Of a stretch of DNA of 12,061 bases, positions 1 to 6,907 are shown in pieces (the stretch's first letter is position 1; each line of letters opens with the position of its first letter). This stretch comes from Rickettsia typhi (GTDB taxonomy: Bacteria > Pseudomonadota > Alphaproteobacteria > Rickettsiales > Deianiraeaceae). The DNA lies in contig CAMAVG010000021.1 of NCBI GenBank assembly GCA_945861605.1, positions 1 to 12,061 of the forward strand. Reading direction: 5' to 3'. The notes beneath the pieces are model-generated. The model was not told where the DNA came from. It ran no database searches and was given only the letters and a program-made list of their open reading frames with translations. A program made the translations under genes and the position numbers.

Positions 1-1887
1 CCGAAGAACACCCCAACTTGGTTGAGTAATCTGCCAAAACTGCTATCGCAATCGGTAGTTGATCGACTATTCGGCAAGGCGATTGACGAAAAGGGAAACA
101 GTATTGAAAGTGTGAGCATATTTAATATCAGCAGTCTTAACGTCAAATCTACCGATGAAAAAGGCGATCCCACAAAAGGTCTTATCGGATCAAGGCAAAT
201 GATATACAGCGTTCCACAGTCAGATGATGTCGTTCGTTCGCCGGAAAAAGCAGATTTAAAAACAATAGATAAAGACCGTGGAACCGTTTACGCAGTATAT
301 GCCGGCATTGTTCGAAGCGACGAATATCGCACAACATATTACCTTGGGCTAACTTTATATATCGTCATTCTTGGGTTAACATACCTCCTTGGCATGACGG
401 AACTTAGTCTAACAAAATCAATACCGATATTCATCAAAGTTGGAATAATCTCACTGTTCACAAACCCCACTCTTTCAGGTGCAACAGGCATGCCAATTGG
501 CTGGTCAGCGTATTACAGCATCATTGTTTCTCCATCAATTTACGCAATGGAGGCATTCGCAATGTATTTTTGCTCCGCATTGTTCGAAATGGACATAAAC
601 AATGTCAACGATGGCTTCGCTCCACTTGCAGTCATGCTATCATTCATGTTCAATAAGATATTTTGGGTAAAAATGTCAGTGCTAATATTCAGTGGAAAGC
701 CAATGGGCTTTGCAACATTCATTATTGTGCTTGTCTCGATGGCAATTTATGTAATATCTGCCGTTCTATCGATCATGAGCTACATGGTCATAATTGCAAC
801 TCTCGGAGTTCTATTCGCAGTCGGGCCCATATTCTTCATATTTCTCCTCTTTGAGAAAACAAAACTATACTTTGAAAGATGGTGGAAGCAGATACTGGCA
901 TTGATGTTACAACAATACACCCTATTCATCGCGATATCAGTCTTTGGATTTCTCATAATTAAGTGTGCACAAGCAATGCTTTCATTTGATGTCTACTGCG
1001 AGGAAATCATCCATATAAAGCTAATAGGTTTCATCGACATACCACTTTTCTACTATTACGCTGCTGAATTAGGCGATTCAGGAACTGTAACATTGGCAAT
1101 GTATGCACTATTTTTCTTCATGCTTACATCAATTTATGCAACATCGATTGAGAAAATCGCCGATGCATCAAACGGAATGATCGAAGGCATCACAGGTGTT
1201 GGGACGCAACTTGGTATGGTGAACTCCGCATGGAAGACTATATCAACAACTGGTACTGAACTCGCCGGCAATGCCATTCAAAGTATGTATACTCCAGATA
1301 AGGGCATCAAGGCTGGGAAAAATGCTTATTCAAATGTCAAGAATATGATTGACAAGTACAAAGATCCTAACGCTTCAAAATCAGATGTAGCGAAGGCGGC
1401 ATTTGGTGGACTTGGTGGCTTAGTATCGGATTTAAACCCCTTTGCAAAGCCCTCAACCTCAGTTGATAGATTAAGTGACGCTGCAAAACTGGGAAACCAG
1501 ATAAAATCCGCATTCGCCTCAGATAAAAAAGATAAAAAGCCTGATGTAACTTCAACCGCTGCTTCAGAGAAAAAACCTGAAGCAGCGACAGCAAACGCAG
1601 CAACGAGCCCTACAACGCAGTCCAATCCGCCAGCTCAAAAGACGGTGTTAATTGAAAAACAGGAAGTGCCAATCAAAAGCCCCGACATGGCAATTAAAGT
1701 TGGTGACACAAATACCACCGTCAAGGAATATGTCGATAAACTCATCAAAGAAGAGCCAGAAATAAAGCTAACGAGAGAGCTTGACACACCGGTGCATTAC
1801 ACGGATCAACACGGCACACAAAAAACAGCCAGCACATTGGAAGAGCTTACGCAGATGGCGGTAGGATCCAGTCGTAGCTACACATAA
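1..1887 (+). CDS. virB6: VirB6/TrbL-like type IV secretion inner-membrane channel protein, 5' end outside the window
   Basis: VirB6 is the polytopic inner-membrane protein of P-type type IV secretion systems and is thought to form part of the substrate path. The reading frame is open from base 1, so the TTG at 22 is probably not the start; rickettsial VirB6 proteins are usually much longer. Counting from that TTG (621 residues), about 105 residues are soluble, then hydrophobic segments lie near 106-124, 133-147, 200-222, 230-256, 257-277, 297-314 and 355-372. The LFEKT motif at 276-280 followed by ERWW at 285-288 matches the family's core LFERTK...W region. Residues 379-621 form a soluble tail with few hydrophobic stretches and a low-complexity K/A/T/P part near 500-540, a typical rickettsial VirB6 extension. 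The stop is TAA at 1885. The gene is followed after a short gap by bamE. Family assignment is from motif and topology; which VirB6 paralogue it is cannot be told. Confidence 0.78.
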   Translation, partial: PKNTPTWLSNLPKLLSQSVVDRLFGKAIDEKGNSIESVSIFNISSLNVKSTDEKGDPTKGLIGSRQMIYSVPQSDDVVRSPEKADLKTIDKDRGTVYAVYAGIVRSDEYRTTYYLGLTLYIVILGLTYLLGMTELSLTKSIPIFIKVGIISLFTNPTLSGATGMPIGWSAYYSIIVSPSIYAMEAFAMYFCSALFEMDINNVNDGFAPLAVMLSFMFNKIFWVKMSVLIFSGKPMGFATFIIVLVSMAIYVISAVLSIMSYMVIIATLGVLFAVGPIFFIFLLFEKTKLYFERWWKQILALMLQQYTLFIAISVFGFLIIKCAQAMLSFDVYCEEIIHIKLIGFIDIPLFYYYAAELGDSGTVTLAMYALFFFMLTSIYATSIEKIADASNGMIEGITGVGTQLGMVNSAWKTISTTGTELAGNAIQSMYTPDKGIKAGKNAYSNVKNMIDKYKDPNASKSDVAKAAFGGLGGLVSDLNPFAKPSTSVDRLSDAAKLGNQIKSAFASDKKDKKPDVTSTAASEKKPEAATANAATSPTTQSNPPAQKTVLIEKQEVPIKSPDMAIKVGDTNTTVKEYVDKLIKEEPEIKLTRELDTPVHYTDQHGTQKTASTLEELTQMAVGSSRSYT

Positions 1888-1892
1888 AGTTC

Positions 1893-1898
1893 TTGACA
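1893..1898 (+). promoter_or_regulatory. possible -35 element upstream of bamE
   Basis: A perfect TTGACA hexamer lies just after the virB6 stop codon. If used, transcription would begin near 1927, which fits the ATG at 1943 better than the upstream GTG codons. However, no good -10 hexamer is found 16-18 bp downstream, so this may be coincidence and bamE may be read from the virB6 transcript. Confidence 0.2.
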
Positions 1899-1942
1899 TA
1901 TCATCATAGTGCGTGAAACCTGTGTGTGTTTATCAAAAATAT

Positions 1943-2308
1943 ATGCGTTATATATTCATAATATTATTTTTCGTCGCCTGCTCAACAACGGTCAATCACG
2001 GTGTAATTCTTAAGGATAAGGATATCTCCGCGATCAAAATCAATTTAACAAGAGCCGAAGACGTTCGAACAATCCTTGGCGAGCCTTCGTTTGTTTGGAA
2101 TGAAAAGTGGTATTACATTTCCAGCACAACCAAGCAGCGAGCGTTTTTTAAGCCCAAAGTTGAAAAACACAACGCCTACGCAATATCATTTCACAAAAAT
2201 ATAGTTTCACAAATCGACCACTACACAAAGGAGGACATCCAACATACTGCAATCAAAAAACAGAAGTTGAAAATAAAAAAGCCGAATTTGTACAAATTAT
2301 TTGAATAA
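1943..2308 (+). CDS. bamE: BamE/SmpA-family outer-membrane assembly lipoprotein
   Basis: BamE is a small lipoprotein of the BAM complex that folds beta-barrel proteins into the outer membrane and supports the BamA-BamD contact. From the ATG at 1943 the product has 121 residues. It starts with a short hydrophobic signal (MRYIFIILFFVA) and a lipobox FVAC, giving lipidation at Cys13. The mature part has the family pattern: an I...L..AEDVRTILGEPS stretch, then WYYIS, an AFF-P-KV segment, and an ISFHKNIVSQI strand. In-frame GTG codons at 1913 and 1922 would lengthen the signal n-region by 10 or 7 residues. I prefer ATG because no ribosome binding site favours either GTG and the signal is complete without them, although the 12-residue signal is short. 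The basic tail (KKQKLKIKKP) is unusual. It lies between virB6 and folC, 3 bp before the latter. Confidence 0.8.
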   Translation: MRYIFIILFFVACSTTVNHGVILKDKDISAIKINLTRAEDVRTILGEPSFVWNEKWYYISSTTKQRAFFKPKVEKHNAYAISFHKNIVSQIDHYTKEDIQHTAIKKQKLKIKKPNLYKLFE

Positions 2309-2311
2309 AAT

Positions 2312-3544
2312 ATGCAATTTGATGGAATATTTTGGCCACCATTAAGGGGAATTCAGGACGGCGAATATAAGCTTGATCGCACGCGAAAAGCCTTGGAGGT
2401 GTTGGGAAATCCGCATTATAGCTTGAAAAATATAATCCACATTGCTGGCACGAATGGCAAGGGTTCAACAACGGCATTTTTGCAAAATGTTCTGAACGCA
2501 AATGGGTTTAGCGTTAATGTTTACACATCTCCGCATTTGGTAAAAGTGAACGAAAGAATTAAAATTCATTCGCAAAACATTTCCGATGCCTCACTCATGC
2601 AAAACACAAAGGAGGTCTACTCCATTTTGCAAAGCCATAATTTGGAAAACTCGCTGACATACTTCGAGGCAATGACCGTAATCGCATTCCATTCTTTTGC
2701 GAAAAACCAAGCGGATTTCAACATTATTGAGGTTGGTCTTGGTGGAAGATTCGACGCAACAAATGTAATTGCAAACCCACTTTTAAGCATTATCACCTCA
2801 ATTTCCCTTGATCACACCGAATATCTTGGCACGAATCTTGAAGCAATCGCCGTGGAGAAATGCGAAATTGTGAAACAAAATTCAAACGCCGTCATGGGTT
2901 TTCAAAAATCGGAAAGTATTTACAAAATTTTCGAGGAAAAATCCATATCAATAAACGCGGGATATCAAATTTGCCGCGAAATTAAACAATTTCACAACAA
3001 TCTTGCTTCCACATTTCAATCTCAAAATGCAACAACAGCATTAAAGGCGTTGGAAATGATTTCGCAAAAAATTAATTTTCACTTTGACGAGGAAAAATCC
3101 ATTGAGGCGATATCCCAAACAAAGTGGAAAGGCAGGATGGAAAAGGTTTTTCTGAAAGAAATTAGCAGGGAGATTTTAGTCGACTGCGCACACAATTTTG
3201 ACGGAATTTCCAAATTCATTGAATTTATTGCCGAGCAAAGCGGAAGGAAAGTTCTAATTTTTGGCATGCTGAGCAGGAAAATTCGCCAAGATATTTTTTT
3301 ATTTTTGCGGGAATCACTTGAAAAAAAGTTGCTTGATGCAATAATAACCGTGAATTTTGGGGACGACGACGAATGTTTTCCATCGATTGAATTGAGTGAT
3401 GCAATCGCCCATAAACATTGCTTTGCCGTGGAAAACTTTGCACAAGCATTGGATTTTACGAAAAATTTTGACACAATATTCCTGTGCGGATCGATTCATT
3501 TGGTCGGAGATTTTTTTAACAAATACAATCTTTACGATTCTTGA
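2312..3544 (+). CDS. folC: folylpolyglutamate synthase / dihydrofolate synthase
   Basis: FolC adds glutamate to dihydropteroate and then to reduced folates, using ATP, in the cytoplasm; it is a Mur-ligase-fold enzyme. The 410-residue length is normal. The ATP-binding loop AGTNGKGST is at 45-53, EVGLGGRFDATN at 140-151 carries the family's conserved acidic residue, SLDHTEYLG at 165-173 carries the metal-binding His, and EKCEIVK at 182-188 holds the lysine that is carbamylated in this fold (usually EKAGIIK). GRME at 274-277 and DCAHN at 291-295 begin the C-terminal domain, and GSIHLVGD at 393-400 ends it. The ATG is 3 bp after the bamE stop, so co-transcription is likely. No Shine-Dalgarno is visible. 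The 3' end overlaps the convergent oxidoreductase gene by 13 bp. folC is often a neighbour of accD in bacteria, which is not seen here. Confidence 0.93.
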   Translation: MQFDGIFWPPLRGIQDGEYKLDRTRKALEVLGNPHYSLKNIIHIAGTNGKGSTTAFLQNVLNANGFSVNVYTSPHLVKVNERIKIHSQNISDASLMQNTKEVYSILQSHNLENSLTYFEAMTVIAFHSFAKNQADFNIIEVGLGGRFDATNVIANPLLSIITSISLDHTEYLGTNLEAIAVEKCEIVKQNSNAVMGFQKSESIYKIFEEKSISINAGYQICREIKQFHNNLASTFQSQNATTALKALEMISQKINFHFDEEKSIEAISQTKWKGRMEKVFLKEISREILVDCAHNFDGISKFIEFIAEQSGRKVLIFGMLSRKIRQDIFLFLRESLEKKLLDAIITVNFGDDDECFPSIELSDAIAHKHCFAVENFAQALDFTKNFDTIFLCGSIHLVGDFFNKYNLYDS

Positions 3545-4701
3545 ACAATTTGGGAAATTTTCTTCGCACTGCCTGCCGAAAGCGTGATTCCAAGATGCCC
3601 CTGCCCTGTATTTACAAGGAAGTTTTCTGAAATCTTGCCGATAAATGGCATTTCGTTTGGAGTAAAAACGCGATTCTCACACCAAGTATGCACAACCGGC
3701 TGAACTTCCAAAACCGGAAATGTTTCAATGGCTTTTTTATGAAAGTGTTGCAATCTTTTTTCTTTATTTTTATCATTGATATCAAAAAAGCCGGCGACTC
3801 TAAGCGAATTTTGGTGCCGCGAATAAACCATTTTATTGCTAAAATCAATGATGTTTGCATCAGGGCAATGGTTCGAATATGAGGCGTCAAATGTCATTGA
3901 ATATCCTGTTATTGATTGAAGTTTTGGCGTTGAATCACCGAGTAAATTCAAACCCGAGGCACCGCCGCAGTAGATGAATGAATCGTAATTCGTGAAATCG
4001 CCAAGACTCGTTTTAATTGCCAAAACTTGATGGTTTTTCGTCGCGATATCGTGAATTTTAGTGTTATAATGGATTTTCCCGCCAAGGTTTTCGAATTTCA
4101 TCGCCATAAATTTTGTAAATTCAAATGCGTTGAGTGTGCGATCAAACGGTGTAAATATTGCGTGTTGTACGGAGTGCGCAACATTTGCAAGCGAGCCATC
4201 GTATTCCACGGCATCGTGTAATGAAAGTGATGTAAAATCAATTCCGTATTGCGATTTTTGAACTTCAAAAAGTTTTTTTCGTTTTTCAAATTGTGATTTT
4301 TCCGAAAAAATGTACATCGTGCCGGAAGAATGACCAATTGTTTCGGGAATATCATGAAATTGGGAAAATATTTCATCAAATGCAACTTTACTTTTAATTG
4401 CAAGCTTTGTTAAAATATGAAAGCGTTCGTTGAATGAATTTTCAAAAGAATTATGGCTTTTCAACCATTGTTTTTCAGATTTTGTCAAGAATAACGGTCG
4501 ATTAAACGGCTTTTGAAAAATTGACGGGCAAATTCGCATCGGCGTTGTGTGCGAAAAACTTAATTGACAGCCATTTGCAAAGGTAGTTCTTGTTGCGGGC
4601 TGGTTTCCTTCCTCAATAATTTCAACATTATGACCATTTTTCGCAAGGAAGTATGCTGTCAAAATTCCATTAATTCCGGCACCGATAACCAAAATTTTCA
4701 T
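3532..4701 (-). CDS. FAD-dependent amino-acid oxidoreductase, DadA/DAO family
   Basis: This is a 389-residue DAO-fold flavoenzyme, closest by eye to the small subunit of D-amino acid dehydrogenase (DadA), which oxidises D-amino acids to 2-oxo acids and ammonia and passes electrons to the respiratory chain at the inner membrane. The N-terminal Rossmann motif is GAGINGILTA (7-16), ending with acidic residues EE at 30-31 that would bind ribose. FANGCQLS (41-48) corresponds to the DadA FANAGQ/NGGQ-like segment, GYS (266-268) to the family's KGYS, FTPNEMPFIG (346-355) to the TPDGLPIIG motif, and the end GQGHLGITLSAGSAKKI (366-382) to the GHGTLGWTLACGSG flavin-binding end. The usual W-x-G-x-R-P is WCENRVF here, so the substrate may differ; glycine oxidase or another DAO member is possible. 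It stands alone on the minus strand and is divergent from rplQ. Confidence 0.85.
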   Translation of the reverse strand: MKILVIGAGINGILTAYFLAKNGHNVEIIEEGNQPATRTTFANGCQLSFSHTTPMRICPSIFQKPFNRPLFLTKSEKQWLKSHNSFENSFNERFHILTKLAIKSKVAFDEIFSQFHDIPETIGHSSGTMYIFSEKSQFEKRKKLFEVQKSQYGIDFTSLSLHDAVEYDGSLANVAHSVQHAIFTPFDRTLNAFEFTKFMAMKFENLGGKIHYNTKIHDIATKNHQVLAIKTSLGDFTNYDSFIYCGGASGLNLLGDSTPKLQSITGYSMTFDASYSNHCPDANIIDFSNKMVYSRHQNSLRVAGFFDINDKNKEKRLQHFHKKAIETFPVLEVQPVVHTWCENRVFTPNEMPFIGKISENFLVNTGQGHLGITLSAGSAKKISQIVQES

Positions 4702-4835
4702 TCCATGTGTAACAATTTGCAGGTTTTATACGCAATTCAGTCGCAATAAAATTTTATTTGCAAGGTGAAAAGAAAATATTCTTGACAAATAAAAAACAAA
4801 CTTCATTAATATTTCAAAGTTAAATAACATTTGAT
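4702..4835. promoter_or_regulatory. divergent intergenic region between the DadA-like gene and rplQ
   Basis: This 134-bp AT-rich region is the largest gap in the window and must hold the start signals for both flanking genes. Towards rplQ there is a clear promoter (listed separately). Towards the minus-strand gene only a TATAAA hexamer (plus-strand 4725-4730) at a plausible distance from the ATG is seen, with no good -35 partner. No RNA gene or riboswitch-like structure is recognised. Confidence 0.6.
4782..4810 (+). promoter_or_regulatory. predicted sigma70 promoter of rplQ
   Basis: A perfect -35 box TTGACA (4782-4787) is followed after exactly 17 bp of A-rich spacer by ATTAAT (4805-4810), matching the -10 consensus at four of six positions. 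Transcription would begin near 4817, about 19 bases before the rplQ ATG. The same transcript could carry the downstream permease, bamD and miaB, since the gaps are tiny and no terminator is seen. Confidence 0.6.
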
Positions 4836-5207
4836 ATGAAACACGGCGTAAATCACAGTAAATTTGGCAGAGACAGAGACCAACGCAAAGCACTTTTTCG
4901 TGCTTTAATAACATCTTTATGCGAACACGGCAGGATCGAAACCACTCTTCCAAAAGCAAAAGCCATCAAACCAATGGCAGAAAAACTTCTGACCAAGGCT
5001 AAAAAAGATAACCTCGCTGCAATCAGAGCAATCGCCTCTTTTGTCTACACAGAAACAGCAAGAAAAAACCTTTTTGCATTTGCACAAGCTGCTAAATCAA
5101 GAAACGGCGGATACCTTAGAATTTACCAAAAAGGCCCTCGCTTAAGTGATGCAAGTCCAATGGCAATCATTGAATTCGTTGACAAAGCGGAATCTGCAAA
5201 AGCATAA
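4836..5207 (+). CDS. rplQ: 50S ribosomal protein L17 (bL17)
   Basis: bL17 is a bacterial large-subunit ribosomal protein near the exit tunnel. The 123-residue length is normal. The start MKHGVNHSKFGRD corresponds to the M-R-H-x(5)-K-L-x-R leader, although the usual GRKLGR is altered. RKALFRALITSLCEHGRI (17-34), then TTLPKAKAIKP (36-46) and the GGYLRI segment (91-96) with SPMAIIEFVD (107-116) are the family's conserved blocks. The ATG at 4836 is fixed by this N-terminus. In most bacteria rplQ directly follows rpoA at the end of the alpha operon; here the upstream neighbour is a divergent oxidoreductase gene and rplQ has its own promoter. The permease gene starts 15 bp downstream. Confidence 0.96.
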   Translation: MKHGVNHSKFGRDRDQRKALFRALITSLCEHGRIETTLPKAKAIKPMAEKLLTKAKKDNLAAIRAIASFVYTETARKNLFAFAQAAKSRNGGYLRIYQKGPRLSDASPMAIIEFVDKAESAKA

Positions 5208-5222
5208 TTATTCTTCTAAATT

Positions 5223-6278
5223 ATGAAGGGTAATGGTCTGTTTTTTGGATTTACAGCCAAATTTTGGATTTCATCCCTTCTAATTTTTATAGCATCTTGG
5301 TTTTTTTTGAGAAAAATCGGGTCGATGGTTCTCCTCCCATTTGGCTTTGCATCAATTACGGCTTACATCTTCAATACATTCGTTGAAAAGATTTCCGCTA
5401 AATACAAAACCTCGAAATCCCTGCTTGCATTTGCGATAGTCTTCGCAATATTCTTCACCCTCATCACTTTTTTCATACTATTCATCCCAGTTGCGGTTCG
5501 AAATTTACTCATTATTTCAAAAATCCTACCAGACATCCTGAGCGTTTTTCAGCAACGCTTTTTAGTCTACATCCCAGAAAGCGTTCACAACACGATCGTT
5601 GAAAGTTACTCGCAGATCAACGAACTCCTCCCATCGCTCGGGCAAAAAATATTCACCGAATTTGCCAGCATTTCCTCAATTTTGGCACAGACATTCAGCT
5701 TTTTTGTCATAACGCCGATCATCACATTCTACATGATCAAAGACTGGAAAACCATAAACTCAAACATTATTTCCCTAATTCCAACAAAACACAGGCACTC
5801 TTTCATCACAATTCGCACTGAAATCCGCCTTCGACTCGCCGGCTATATCACCGGTCAGATCAACATAATTTTATTCCTCGCATCATTTTACGGAATCGCG
5901 TTGAGCATGATCCACCTGCAATTCGGTTTTACAATTGGAATTTTGACAGGTCTTGCCTCCATAATTCCGTACGCAGGTCTTACATGCGGGTTTATTATCG
6001 CAATATTGGTCGCATTTTTGAAAGGACACTCGCTCCTTTATATATGCGTCGTTGGGTCGATTTTCATCGCAGGGCAAATCATCGAAGGCAGTTTCCTCAC
6101 GCCGAAACTAATGTCCGACAAAATCCAAATTCACCCGCTTTGGATAATATTCGGCTTCCTCGTTTCAGGAATATTCTTCGGTTTTTTTGGAGTACTATTC
6201 GCCCTTCCGCTCACCGCTATCGCCAGTGTTTTGATTAAATTCTACATTAAAAATTATTATCGAAAGCACTATGTTTAA
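5223..6278 (+). CDS. AI-2E family transporter / PerM-like permease
   Basis: This 351-residue membrane protein belongs to the AI-2E exporter/PerM family, whose substrates vary (autoinducer-2 in TqsA, ions in some relatives) and are mostly unknown. Hydrophobic segments lie near 14-30, 34-53, 66-93, 148-171, 211-230, 234-263, 271-288 and 304-338, with a soluble loop at 95-147, the usual layout. Family motifs are ITPIITFYMIKDW (163-175), SIIPYAG (246-252), GQIIEG (284-289) followed by LTPKLMSDK, HPLWIIFGFL (304-313), and GFFGVLFALPL (320-330). The ATG at 5223 gives a complete first hydrophobic region. It follows rplQ by 15 bp and its last 8 bases (ATGTTTAA) overlap the start of bamD, suggesting translational coupling. 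The substrate cannot be inferred from the sequence. Confidence 0.88.
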   Translation: MKGNGLFFGFTAKFWISSLLIFIASWFFLRKIGSMVLLPFGFASITAYIFNTFVEKISAKYKTSKSLLAFAIVFAIFFTLITFFILFIPVAVRNLLIISKILPDILSVFQQRFLVYIPESVHNTIVESYSQINELLPSLGQKIFTEFASISSILAQTFSFFVITPIITFYMIKDWKTINSNIISLIPTKHRHSFITIRTEIRLRLAGYITGQINIILFLASFYGIALSMIHLQFGFTIGILTGLASIIPYAGLTCGFIIAILVAFLKGHSLLYICVVGSIFIAGQIIEGSFLTPKLMSDKIQIHPLWIIFGFLVSGIFFGFFGVLFALPLTAIASVLIKFYIKNYYRKHYV

Positions 6279-6903
6279 ACTGCTTTTCGTGGTAATTTTA
6301 GTGGGGATTTCATCTTGTAAAAAAAAGGAAAAACGGGCGGATTATTACTACAACAAGGGCATCGACGCGGCAAAAAAACGGAATTATCAATCGTGCGTTT
6401 TTAATCTTAATAAAATCGATGAAATTTCGCCATATTCCCAAGAATCCAAAAATGCCTCGCCGGTTTTGATATTCTGCCACTACGCAACCAAGGATTTCGA
6501 AGAAATGCACAGCGAAATTGAGAATTTTGAATCGCTATACCCAACAAGCCCCGAACTTCCATATTTATACTACCTCAAAACACTTTCGTACTACAAAATC
6601 TTCAAAAATCACAAAAAATCCCTGCAAATCATTGATTCCCTCAACAACGGTATTGCAAAAGTCACTGAAATTGACGATTCCGCAGAATTTACGCCAAACC
6701 TTAGCATTCTCCTTCCATTTATTGAGGAAGTTCGCGAAAAAAACTCACTATACATTGCAAATAATTACGCAATCACCGGCAATTATATCTCGTCGGCATC
6801 ACGATACTCCCAAATACATCAATCGACATCAAACGATGAAACCAAAAAAATGGTTGAAAATTTAATGCAACCTGTCTTGAAAAATCTTGGAATTAAAGAA
6901 TGA
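6271..6903 (+). CDS. bamD: outer-membrane assembly lipoprotein BamD (YfiO/ComL family)
   Basis: BamD is the essential TPR-type lipoprotein of the BAM complex that binds unfolded outer-membrane proteins and BamA on the periplasmic side. The 210-residue product begins with a hydrophobic signal and lipobox ISSC, giving lipidation at Cys16, then a very basic KKKEKR. TPR-like pairs follow the family pattern: YYNKGIDAAKKRNY (26-39) with SPYS (53-56), then an IENFESLYPTSPELPYLYYLK stretch from 83 to 103 matching the RFI-x-L-YP-x-H-P-x-x-Y-A-x-YL-x-G motif, and REKNSLYIANNYAITGNY (155-172) matching the REL-x-VA-x-YY-x-x-R-x-x-Y block, then SRY. At 210 residues it is shorter than usual (about 240-280), mainly at the C-terminus, and quite diverged. 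An A8 tract (6319-6326) directly follows the lipid cysteine codon. It overlaps the permease gene by 8 bp and precedes miaB by 4 bp. Confidence 0.84.
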   Translation: MFKLLFVVILVGISSCKKKEKRADYYYNKGIDAAKKRNYQSCVFNLNKIDEISPYSQESKNASPVLIFCHYATKDFEEMHSEIENFESLYPTSPELPYLYYLKTLSYYKIFKNHKKSLQIIDSLNNGIAKVTEIDDSAEFTPNLSILLPFIEEVREKNSLYIANNYAITGNYISSASRYSQIHQSTSNDETKKMVENLMQPVLKNLGIKE

Positions 6904-6907
6904 AAAT

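Noticed and set aside
1326..1625. Minus-strand open frame inside the virB6 tail
   Set aside because: It mirrors the low-complexity K/A/P-rich tail and has no start signal or family motifs.
1913..1942. GTG starts at 1913 and 1922 for bamE
   Set aside because: They only add residues before a complete lipoprotein signal and have no ribosome binding site. They remain possible because the signal from the ATG is short.
3291..3306. T-rich run that resembles the tail of a terminator
   Set aside because: It is inside folC coding sequence, has no preceding GC-rich hairpin, and encodes an ordinary IFLFL stretch.
6887..6907. TTG start that would lengthen MiaB by seven residues
   Set aside because: It would overlap bamD, uses a rare start codon, and MiaB proteins typically begin just before the KTYGCQMN motif, which the ATG at 6908 provides.
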